In this document: piece after piece, positions 56,691-64,000 of the stretch | Numbering within the stretch: the first letter of the stretch is position 1 | How the letters are laid out: the number at the start of each line of letters is the position of its first letter | Assembly: GCF_900104095.1 (NCBI RefSeq) | Contig: NZ_FNJO01000001.1 | Span: 124,001 to 188,000 of the forward strand | From: Ralstonia sp. 25mfcol4.1 | GTDB taxonomy: Bacteria > Pseudomonadota > Gammaproteobacteria > Burkholderiales > Burkholderiaceae | Direction: 5' to 3' | DNA: 64,000 bases | Translations under genes and position numbers: made by a program | Notes under the pieces: generated by a model | The model's input: the letters and a program-made list of their open reading frames with translations, nothing else | Told to the model about the DNA's origin: nothing | The model's database searches: none

Positions 56691-56854
56691 GAAAGCGGGA
56701 TATCTCGGAATGCGAAAGATTGGGGCTAACCCTGATGAGGGGATGGGTCAACTTCCGGTCCGGAGTTGCCGTTATCCGGGACACCTCCCGCCGCAGTTCC
56801 GGCCATTTCCGGCACGCTGCGCGCCAGCCACCCACCATCCGCGGCTTCGTCACC

Positions 56855-57628
56855 ATGCGATTTTTCCGCTTCTGCCGGACCCTCTGCGCCGCCTGCGCCG
56901 GCTGGATGGCCACGTCCGCGCTGGCGCACGCGCCCGCGCCCGGAACGACGACCATCGTGCTGTATTCCGAGGCTGCCCAGCGGCCGCTGTCCTACGAGGA
57001 AAACGGCGTGCCCCGGGGCGCCTACATCGACAGCGTACAGCGCGTACTGAAGCGGCTGCCGCCCGAATACCGGGTCGAGATCCGCTTCGCCTCATGGGCG
57101 CGCGTGGTCGAGGAGGCCAGGGCCGGCAACAGCGCAGGCATCCTGGGCGTCTACTACCGCCCGAAGGAACGGCCATACCTGAACCATTCGAAGGCGTTCT
57201 ACGCCGAGGACGTGGCCGTCCACTGCAATCGCGATGCCGTCGAGGGCCGCACCTTCCGCACCTATCCCGATGACTTCGCCGGTCTGAAGTTCGGCAACCA
57301 GCGCGGCTACCTGGCGCCGGGGCCACGCTTCTTCCAGTTCGCCCGGGAAGGCCGGATCGAGGTTGTGGAGGGCCATGAGTTCCAGGACCTGGTCAAGAAG
57401 ATGCTGGTGGGAGAGATCGACTGCGTGGTCAATCCCAGCGTGGTCCTGAACGAGGCGCTGCTCACCCTGGAGGCTCGCGGCCTGCCCGAGCGCATGCGCT
57501 ACAAGTCCAGGCGCGTGCTGAACGTCAAGACCGAGACCGTGCATATCGGTTTCAGCAAGAAGTACGAGGCATCGCATCCGGAGCTGGCCCGCTTCCGCAC
57601 GCTGTTCAACAAGGCGGTGGATGAATAG
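56855..57628 (+). CDS. Periplasmic solute-binding protein, family 3-like
   Basis: 257-residue protein with a signal peptide (FCRTLCAACAGWMATSALAH, cut near AHAPA) and a bacterial extracellular solute-binding family 3 fold (TIVLYSEAAQRPLSYEENGV, GAYIDSVQRVLKRLPPEYRV, ILGVYYRPKERPYL). No permease or ATPase is near. The gene is followed after 35 bases by a membrane diguanylate cyclase, so it may present a ligand to that sensor. The ATG at 56855 is chosen for the signal peptide; the frame is open further upstream. Confidence 0.82.
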   Translation: MRFFRFCRTLCAACAGWMATSALAHAPAPGTTTIVLYSEAAQRPLSYEENGVPRGAYIDSVQRVLKRLPPEYRVEIRFASWARVVEEARAGNSAGILGVYYRPKERPYLNHSKAFYAEDVAVHCNRDAVEGRTFRTYPDDFAGLKFGNQRGYLAPGPRFFQFAREGRIEVVEGHEFQDLVKKMLVGEIDCVVNPSVVLNEALLTLEARGLPERMRYKSRRVLNVKTETVHIGFSKKYEASHPELARFRTLFNKAVDE

Positions 57629-57663
57629 AATCCCTCCCTGAATCCTTCAGGATCGAGCCCTTC

Positions 57664-58998
57664 ATGCCACTGCTGCCCCCGGTTCAGTCGATCCGGAACA
57701 GGATGATCGTGCTGTTCATCGTTGTCACCACGACAACGCTGGGGGCCTTTGCCGCGCATCGCCAGTGGCAATTGCAGCAGGAACTCGCGCATCGCTTCGA
57801 GCGGACCCGCGCCGAAATCATGGATGGCCTGGGCCAGAGCCTGGCCGAACCGGCCTGGGCGCTCAATGTCGGCATCCTGCGCTCCCGCCTGGAAGCCACG
57901 CTGGTGCACCCCGAAGTCTCGGAGGCCTGCGTGTTCTCGCCCGACGGCAAGGAATCCTATGCCACGGCAGGGCGCCCTGCCGCGCCGGGCACCGCCCCGT
58001 GCACCGTGGCCGGGCCGCAGGACGTGCTGAGCGAGGTGCGGATTTACCCGCCGGCCAATGTCGATGCCGCGCGCCGCGAGCAATTTATCGGCACGGCCGT
58101 GATCCGGTTCTCGCACCAGCCGATGCACAAGGCCCTGCGTGCGGCGATGATCCAGGGCATTACCGAGGTGGCCGCCATCGACGTGGTGCTGGTGCTGCTG
58201 CTGACCTTTGGCCTGCGCATGGTGTTTCGCCCCCTGGAACACCTGCAGCGTGCACTGTTCCAGCTGGCGTCGAGCCATGGCGACGAGCTGGACGAACTGT
58301 CGCGGCTCGGCCGTACCGAGTTCGACAGCGTGATCGACGGCTTCAACCAGGTGTTGCGCAAACTGAAGCTGATCATCGCCGAGCGGACCGAAGCCGAACT
58401 GACGGTACGGGCCGCGATCCAGCGCAGCCACGAGGCCTTTGCCCAGATCCAGGCCACCCAGGCCGAACTGGTCGAGAAAAATCTGCAGCTGGAGGCGCTG
58501 TCCAAGACCGACCAGCTGACCGGCGTGTTCAACCGGCGCCATCTGGACGCAGTGCTGATCAGCGAGCTGGAACGCCACCGCCGCGAGGGCAGCCTGTTTT
58601 CGATCATCCTGATCGACGTGGACCGCTTCAAGGCCATCAATGACAACCACGGCCACCAGATCGGCGACCGTGTGCTGGTGGAAATGGCCGAGCGCATCCT
58701 GGAAATCACGCGCGATGCCGATACCGTGGGCCGTTGGGGCGGCGAGGAATTCCTGATCATCTGCCCCGACGTCACCCCCCAGGTCGCCGTGCAGTTCGCC
58801 GAACGGCTACGCCGCACGGTGTCCGAGCGGGCGTTCTCGGTGACGGGAGACATGACGGCCAGCCTGGGCGTGGCCAGCGTGCAGCCAGGCGACACCATCC
58901 ACGGCATGATCTCGCGCGCCGACCAGGCGCTCTATCGCGGCAAGCACAATGGACGGGACCGCGTGGAGTACGCCGACGAGGGATTGGCCACCCCGTAG
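57664..58998 (+). CDS. Membrane-anchored diguanylate cyclase (GGDEF)
   Basis: 444 residues: helix at about 14-31, periplasmic sensor domain of about 130 residues, second helix at about 168-188, HAMP-like linker and coiled coil (about 190-280), then a GGDEF domain (KTDQLTGVFNRRHLDAVL; IILIDVDRFKAINDNHGHQIGD). The active site is GGEEF (359-363), and an inhibitory RxxD site (R350 to D353) is present, so it should make c-di-GMP and be product-inhibited. The solute-binding protein gene lies just upstream. No EAL domain is present. Confidence 0.93.
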   Translation: MPLLPPVQSIRNRMIVLFIVVTTTTLGAFAAHRQWQLQQELAHRFERTRAEIMDGLGQSLAEPAWALNVGILRSRLEATLVHPEVSEACVFSPDGKESYATAGRPAAPGTAPCTVAGPQDVLSEVRIYPPANVDAARREQFIGTAVIRFSHQPMHKALRAAMIQGITEVAAIDVVLVLLLTFGLRMVFRPLEHLQRALFQLASSHGDELDELSRLGRTEFDSVIDGFNQVLRKLKLIIAERTEAELTVRAAIQRSHEAFAQIQATQAELVEKNLQLEALSKTDQLTGVFNRRHLDAVLISELERHRREGSLFSIILIDVDRFKAINDNHGHQIGDRVLVEMAERILEITRDADTVGRWGGEEFLIICPDVTPQVAVQFAERLRRTVSERAFSVTGDMTASLGVASVQPGDTIHGMISRADQALYRGKHNGRDRVEYADEGLATP

Positions 58999-59014
58999 CC
59001 CGGAGCGGTGCCAG

Positions 59015-59920
59015 TCAGAACGGCGCGCGGTCGCCGCACAGGTGGGTAATCAGCAGCCTGGCCGAGACGGTCAGGCCGGCCGGGTCGCGCATGCCGATCA
59101 GCAACGACCGGCGCGCCCAGGCATCGCGCAAGCCCACCAGCGACAGCCCCATCGACTTCACATGCGGCTCGGCGGCGATGCGCGGCAGCACACCGACCCC
59201 CAGGCCCGCCATCACCATGCGGCACATCGCGTCGAAGCTGCGCACCTGGATGCGCAGGCGGAACTGGCGTTCCAGCCGGCTGCTTTCTTCCAGCAGCCGC
59301 GCGGCCAGCGACGTCACCTGGGGCAGGCTGACGAAGTCGTATTCCAGCGCATCGGCGTAATGCACCGGGCCGTCCTGGGCCAGCGGATGGCCCGGCGGCG
59401 TGATGATGACAAGTTCGTCCTGCCGGTATTCGACCGTGACCAGCCCGGTGCAAGGCGTACGGTCGGCAAATATCCCGACGTCCGCCCGGTTTTCCATCAG
59501 CGCGGCCACGATGTCGCTGCTGTTGTGCTCTTCAAGCTCGATGCGGATGGTGGGATGCTGGCGCATGAACTGCGCCAGGTCGTCGGGCAGGAACTGGGTA
59601 ATGGCCGACGTGTTGGCACAAACGCGCACCTGGCCGCGCACCCCCGACGCATAGTCGGACATCACGCCGGCCATGCGCTCCACGTCCTGGAGGATGGTCA
59701 GCGCGTGGTGAAAGCACGCCTGCCCCGCCTCGGTCAGCTGCACGCCCGCCGCATGGCGGAAGAACAGCGGCGCGCCGACGGCGGTTTCCAGGTCGGAAAT
59801 CCGCTTGCTGGCGGCCGCCACGGCCAGATGCGACTGGCGCGCGCCAGCCGAGATGCTGCCCTGCCGGGCCACGGCCACGAACAGGCCCAGCGTCACGAGA
59901 TCGAAGCGCGCCAGGTTCAT
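59015..59920 (-). CDS. LysR family transcriptional regulator
   Basis: 301-residue LysR-type regulator: N-terminal winged helix-turn-helix (FDLVTLGLFVAVARQGSISA, HLAVAAASKRISDLETAVG, PLFFRHAAGVQLTEAG) and a C-terminal co-inducer domain (VRVCANTSAITQFLPDDL, ADVGIFADRTP, GLGVGVLPR). It begins 2 bases after the recR stop on the same strand, so it may be co-transcribed with dnaX-ybaB-recR rather than sit beside its own target. Its target genes are unknown. Confidence 0.92.
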   Translation of the reverse strand: MNLARFDLVTLGLFVAVARQGSISAGARQSHLAVAAASKRISDLETAVGAPLFFRHAAGVQLTEAGQACFHHALTILQDVERMAGVMSDYASGVRGQVRVCANTSAITQFLPDDLAQFMRQHPTIRIELEEHNSSDIVAALMENRADVGIFADRTPCTGLVTVEYRQDELVIITPPGHPLAQDGPVHYADALEYDFVSLPQVTSLAARLLEESSRLERQFRLRIQVRSFDAMCRMVMAGLGVGVLPRIAAEPHVKSMGLSLVGLRDAWARRSLLIGMRDPAGLTVSARLLITHLCGDRAPF

Positions 59921-59922
59921 GG

Positions 59923-60537
59923 TCAGAGCGTGCGCCTGTCCATCACGGCGCGGGCAATGGTGCCTGCGTCCACGTATTCCAGTTCGCCTCCCACCGGCAC
60001 GCCGCGGGCCAGGCGCGACACCTTGAGCCCGCGCGCCTTCAGCATTTCGCCGATGTAGTGCGCGGTGGCCTCGCCTTCGCTGGTGAAGTTGGTGGCGACG
60101 ATCACCTCGGTGGCCGGACCGCCATACTCGGGGTCGGTGGCACGCGCCAGCAGGCGATCGAGATGAATTTCCTTCGGGCCGATGCCGTCGAGCGGCGACA
60201 GCCGCCCCATCAGCACGAAATACTGGCCGCGATAGGTCAGGGTCTGCTCGATCATGACCTGGTCGGCCGGCGTTTCCACCACGCAGAGCAGCGCGGCGTC
60301 GCGACCGGGGTCGCGGCACGTCTCGCAGATGTCCTGCTCGGTGAAGGTATTGCAGCGTTCGCAATGGCGGATGCCATCGGCGGCGCCACGCAGCGCGTCG
60401 CCCAGTTTGCGCGCGCCGTCGCGATCATGCTGCAGCAGGTGATACGCCATGCGTTGGGCCGATTTCGGCCCAACGCCGGGCAGCACCTTGAGCGCCTCGA
60501 TCAGCGCCTGCAGCGAAGTGGGCGGTGCCGCTTTCAT
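59923..60537 (-). CDS. recR: Recombination protein RecR
   Basis: DNA-repair protein acting with RecF/RecO in loading RecA at gaps. 204 residues: helix-hairpin-helix ([20 protein letters not shown]), four-cysteine zinc finger ([16 protein letters not shown]), Toprim domain ([16 protein letters not shown]), and a C-terminal Walker-B-like region. It lies 37 bases after ybaB in the conserved dnaX-ybaB-recR operon. Confidence 0.97.
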   Translation of the reverse strand: MKAAPPTSLQALIEALKVLPGVGPKSAQRMAYHLLQHDRDGARKLGDALRGAADGIRHCERCNTFTEQDICETCRDPGRDAALLCVVETPADQVMIEQTLTYRGQYFVLMGRLSPLDGIGPKEIHLDRLLARATDPEYGGPATEVIVATNFTSEGEATAHYIGEMLKARGLKVSRLARGVPVGGELEYVDAGTIARAVMDRRTL

Positions 60538-60574
60538 GGCACCACCTGGAACAATGCGCGCATGGGGACGTCGA

Positions 60575-60901
60575 TCAGAACGGCAGCTTGAAGCCCGGGG
60601 GCAGCGGCAGGCCCGACGTCATCGAGCCCATCTTTTCCTGCGTGGTGGCCTCGGCCTTGCGCACGGCGTCGTTGAACGCGGCGGCGACCAGGTCTTCGAG
60701 CAGGTCCTTGTCGTCGGCCAGCAGGCTCGGATCGATCGTCACGCGCTTCACGTCGTTCTTGCAGGTCATGAGCACCTTCACGAGGCCGGCGCCGGACTGG
60801 CCCTCGACCTCGATCTGGGCCAGCTGCTCCTGCATCTTCTTCATGTTGTCCTGCATCTGCTGGGCTTGCTTCATCAGCCCCGCCAGTTGACCTTTCATCA
60901 T
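60575..60901 (-). CDS. ybaB: YbaB/EbfC family nucleoid-associated protein
   Basis: Small DNA-binding protein of the YbaB/EbfC family, 108 residues (107 if the second ATG is used). The sequence [20 protein letters not shown] and [20 protein letters not shown] is typical. It sits between dnaX and recR. Either ATG at 60901 or 60898 is possible; the longer frame upstream is not coding. Role in nucleoid organisation or repair is by family knowledge. Confidence 0.94.
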   Translation of the reverse strand: MMKGQLAGLMKQAQQMQDNMKKMQEQLAQIEVEGQSGAGLVKVLMTCKNDVKRVTIDPSLLADDKDLLEDLVAAAFNDAVRKAEATTQEKMGSMTSGLPLPPGFKLPF

Positions 60902-60977
60902 GGCATCACTCCTTCGATATGTGTGTGGTGTGGGACGGCGCCGCGTGGTGTCGATCCAGGCGGGCCGCCTCTCGAAA

Positions 60978-63476
60978 TCAGGCAGCGCGCGGCTGCACGG
61001 AACCGGGCACGATCTGCCCGCCGAATTCGCGCAGCAGGCCCTGTACGAACGGGTCCCGGTCAATCTCGGCCTCGGCCTCGCGCTGGCGCTCGGCACGCGC
61101 CGCGGCATCGACGGCCGCCGCGGTATGGGTCACGGCACCGATCTCGCAATGCACGCGGACCTCGATGCCGAAGTGTTCATTGAGCGCCGCCTGCAGCCGC
61201 TCGGCCACATTGGCCTCGCCAATGGCCGCCACCGGCACGCGCAGATGCAACGTCCGCCCCACCACGCGGTGCAGCTCGCTCTGGTGCGCCAGCTGCTGCG
61301 CCAGGCCCTTGAGCGGCAGGCTGGCAGCCAGCGTCGGCCAGTCGCCGGTGAAAACTGGCGGCGTACCGTCGTCGGACGCGCTCGGCGCCACCGGCGGCAC
61401 GGCCGGTGCCAGCGCGACCGCCGGCTCGGGTTCAGGCGCCGGCTTGCGGGCCTGCGGCTCGGCGGACCGGCCCGGAGCCGCACGTCCGGCGCCACGCGGC
61501 GCGCGGTCGAAATTTTCCGATTCGAAGCCGTTGTCGTACCCGCCAAAGTCGGGGTCGAAGCCCGGATCGTTATCGTAGGGGCCGATCACCGGCATGTCCG
61601 CCGGCATGGCTTCCCACGGGGGGACATCGCTGCCACCGGCCGCTTCCCACGGCGGCACATCGGCTGCCGGCCGCGCCTGCTGGGCAGGCCTGGCGGATGC
61701 AGGCACCGGGCGCTCGCGCATGGGCTCCGACGTGGCCGGGGCCGGCTGGGCGACTGCCACGGGAGCGGCGGGCGCAGCCGGTGCGGCGGCAGGGGCCTGG
61801 GCCGGCTGCGCGGGTGCAGGTGCAGGCGCGGCCGTGGCCGTAGTCGCCGGGCGCGAAGCCGAGGGCGGACGCAGCGGCTGGGCCGCCGGGCGCTGACTGT
61901 AAGCGGCTGCGGCTGCGGCCCCGGCCATCGGCGGCGCGCTGGCGCCGGCCGGACGCGAGGCGCCCTTGCCCGCCGACGCCTGTCGCGCGGCTTCGAGGGC
62001 GGCACGGGCCGGAGACATGGCGGTGCGGTTGCTGGCTGGCGGCAGGGCGGGCGTGTCGGCAATAACCGGGGTTGCGGGAATTCCGGTATTCGCCGGGGCG
62101 GCGGTCATGGGCGTCGCAAGCGGTTCCGCTACCGGCTCCGGCGTGGGCGCAACGACGGCCTTCGCCACATCGGCAACCGGCGTCTCGGCTTTCGGCGCCG
62201 CCGCCTGGACCACGGGCGCCTGCGGCGCGGCAGCCTTCACCGGCGCCGCTGCTGCAGCCTGTGCCACGGGCGCAGCCGACACGGCACGCGGCGCGGCGGC
62301 CGGCGGGCTGGCCGGACGCGGCCGCGCCACGGCCTGGCCGCCACCGCCCTGCCCGCCCACCGGCGCGGCAGGCGTGGCCGACGGCCGGAAGGCCAGCATG
62401 CGCAACAGCGTCATCGTGAAGCCGGCATACTCGTCGGGCGCCAGCGCAAGCTCGCTGCGGCCAAGGTTGGCAATCTGGTAGAACAGCTGGATTTCCTGCG
62501 CGTCGAACAGGCCGGCCAGCCGGCGCACGTCCTCGGCCTCGGGCCATTCGTCCTGCACAGAGGCAGGCACGGCCTGGGCCAGCGCGATCTTGTGCAGCAG
62601 CGAGCCCAGGTCCTGCAGCGCGCCGGCAAATGACAGGCTGCGGTCGGCCATCGAGTCGGCAATGCGGAGCATCGCGCCGCCGTCCTCGGCGGCCAGCGCA
62701 TCAAGCAACTGCACGAGGAAGCTCTGGTCGATCGCACCGAGCATGCCGCGCACGGCTTCCTCGGACACCTGGCCGGCGCTGTACGCGATGGCCTGGTCGG
62801 TCAGCGACAGCGCGTCGCGCATCGACCCATGGGCAGCCTGCGCCAGCAGGCGCAGCGCGCTGCCGTCGTGCTGGATGCCTTCCTGCGCCAGGATATGGTC
62901 CAGGTGCGACACGATATGCCCCGGCGGCATCTGCTTCAGGTTGAACTGCAGGCAGCGTGACAGGACGGTGACAGGAATCTTCTGCGGATCGGTCGTGGCC
63001 AGGATGAACTTGACGTGCCCGGGCGGCTCTTCCAGCGTCTTCAGCATCGCGTTGAAGGCGTGGTTGGTCAGCATATGCACTTCGTCGATCATGTAGACCT
63101 TGAAGCGGCCGACCGTCGGCGCGTACACCGCCTTGTCGAGCAGCTGCGCCATCTCGTCCACGCCACGGTTCGACGCCGCGTCCATCTCGATGTAGTCGAC
63201 GAACCGCCCGCTATCGATCTCCAGGCAGGCCTTGCACTGCCCGCAGGGCTGGGCGGTGATGTCGCCGCTGCCGTCGGGCCCGGTGCAATTGAGCGCCTTG
63301 GCCAGGATCCGGGACAACGTGGTCTTGCCGACACCGCGCGTGCCGGTGAACAGGTAGGCGTGATGCAGCCGCTGCTGTTCCAGCGCATGCGTGAGCGCGC
63401 GCACCACGTGCTCCTGGCCGACCAGCGTGGTGAAATCCCGTGGGCGCCATTTGCGCGCTAGAACTTGATAACTCAT
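60978..63476 (-). CDS. dnaX: DNA polymerase III subunit gamma/tau
   Basis: Clamp-loader ATPase of the replicative polymerase. 832 residues: AAA+ domain at about 1-240 (Walker [10 protein letters not shown], zinc cysteines in [21 protein letters not shown] in part, Walker [11 protein letters not shown], Sensor ATTDPQKIP, arginine region), clamp-loader domain III to about 370, a very long Ala/Pro-rich linker (about 370-690), and a C-terminal tau domain near [20 protein letters not shown]. The ATG at 63476 gives [15 protein letters not shown]. No convincing slippery frameshift site for a gamma form was seen. Confidence 0.96.
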   Translation of the reverse strand: MSYQVLARKWRPRDFTTLVGQEHVVRALTHALEQQRLHHAYLFTGTRGVGKTTLSRILAKALNCTGPDGSGDITAQPCGQCKACLEIDSGRFVDYIEMDAASNRGVDEMAQLLDKAVYAPTVGRFKVYMIDEVHMLTNHAFNAMLKTLEEPPGHVKFILATTDPQKIPVTVLSRCLQFNLKQMPPGHIVSHLDHILAQEGIQHDGSALRLLAQAAHGSMRDALSLTDQAIAYSAGQVSEEAVRGMLGAIDQSFLVQLLDALAAEDGGAMLRIADSMADRSLSFAGALQDLGSLLHKIALAQAVPASVQDEWPEAEDVRRLAGLFDAQEIQLFYQIANLGRSELALAPDEYAGFTMTLLRMLAFRPSATPAAPVGGQGGGGQAVARPRPASPPAAAPRAVSAAPVAQAAAAAPVKAAAPQAPVVQAAAPKAETPVADVAKAVVAPTPEPVAEPLATPMTAAPANTGIPATPVIADTPALPPASNRTAMSPARAALEAARQASAGKGASRPAGASAPPMAGAAAAAAYSQRPAAQPLRPPSASRPATTATAAPAPAPAQPAQAPAAAPAAPAAPVAVAQPAPATSEPMRERPVPASARPAQQARPAADVPPWEAAGGSDVPPWEAMPADMPVIGPYDNDPGFDPDFGGYDNGFESENFDRAPRGAGRAAPGRSAEPQARKPAPEPEPAVALAPAVPPVAPSASDDGTPPVFTGDWPTLAASLPLKGLAQQLAHQSELHRVVGRTLHLRVPVAAIGEANVAERLQAALNEHFGIEVRVHCEIGAVTHTAAAVDAAARAERQREAEAEIDRDPFVQGLLREFGGQIVPGSVQPRAA

Positions 63477-63552
63477 GGCGGCGATTGTAGCAAAAGGCGG
63501 GCCTCGGCAATCGGGAACCGGCCCGGCAAACCCTGGCCGGCCGGCGCCTATG

Positions 63553-63579
63553 AAAAAGCCCCGCCAGGGGGCGGGGCTT
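63553..63579 (-). terminator. Intrinsic terminator for the lactate permease gene
   Basis: Ten-base-pair stem (AAGCCCCGCC with GGCGGGGCTT) and four-base loop, followed on the minus strand by a run of T (63553-63557). It lies 26 bases beyond the permease stop codon and upstream of dnaX. Confidence 0.88.
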
Positions 63580-63604
63580 CGTGTCACATCGGGCTGGCCA
63601 GCCG

Positions 63605-64000
<396 letters not shown>

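Noticed and set aside
60978-63476. Searched dnaX for a programmed frameshift that would give a gamma subunit
   Set aside because: No A-rich slippery heptamer with a following hairpin was recognised in the coding strand; the Ala/Pro linker is GC-rich throughout.

Overview
The window is 64 kb of GC-rich bacterial chromosome. Gene order and protein sequences point to a betaproteobacterium of the Burkholderiaceae, most like Cupriavidus/Ralstonia. The evidence is the block ndk-rlmN-pilW-rodZ-ispG-hisS-yfgM-bamB-der-hfq-hflX-hflK-hflC-hisZ-purA, the block surE-pcm-nlpD-rpoS, and dnaX-ybaB-recR. The genus is an inference from family knowledge; no search was run.

Positions 1-12482 are a nitrate-respiration island. 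It starts inside narG and runs through narH, narJ and narI. Three tightly packed accessory genes follow: a beta-carbonic anhydrase, a DGC-domain putative zinc protein, and a nitronate-monooxygenase-like flavoprotein with a C-terminal cysteine cluster. A multi-pass membrane protein (heme-copper/NnrS-like) is divergent from narX-narL, the nitrate-sensing two-component pair. The logic is sensing (NarX), regulation (NarL), nitrate reduction at the membrane (NarGHI, matured by NarJ), and accessory proteins that may handle bicarbonate, zinc or reactive nitrogen by-products.

Positions 12500-20800 hold rpiA and tal (divergent), a sirtuin, rlmB, rnr, a tRNA-Leu(CAG) gene with a clear promoter and terminator, and a small Rrf2 regulator/NAD(P)-binding oxidoreductase pair that shares a repeated operator-like sequence. 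Positions 20220-40819 are the long minus-strand housekeeping block from ndk down to purA and a phosphoribosyltransferase. It is interrupted between hflX and hflK by an intact group II intron of about 2.9 kb encoding a reverse transcriptase/maturase/HNH protein. This is the only clear mobile element in the window.

Positions 41158-49029 carry a Bax-inhibitor-1-like membrane protein, rlmD, an EEP-family hydrolase, a 3'-5' exonuclease overlapping rpoS, then nlpD, pcm and surE. Positions 49279-58998 are accessory metabolism: a quinone oxidoreductase, a NitT/TauT-type ABC importer, a Bug-type binding protein with an HMG-CoA-lyase-like enzyme and a class III CoA-transferase, and a solute-binding protein next to a membrane diguanylate cyclase. 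Positions 59015-63476 carry a LysR regulator directly behind dnaX-ybaB-recR. The window ends inside an L-lactate permease gene.

No CRISPR array, rRNA, prophage or insertion sequence was seen. Many very long reading frames antisense to real genes are GC-skew shadows and were left out.
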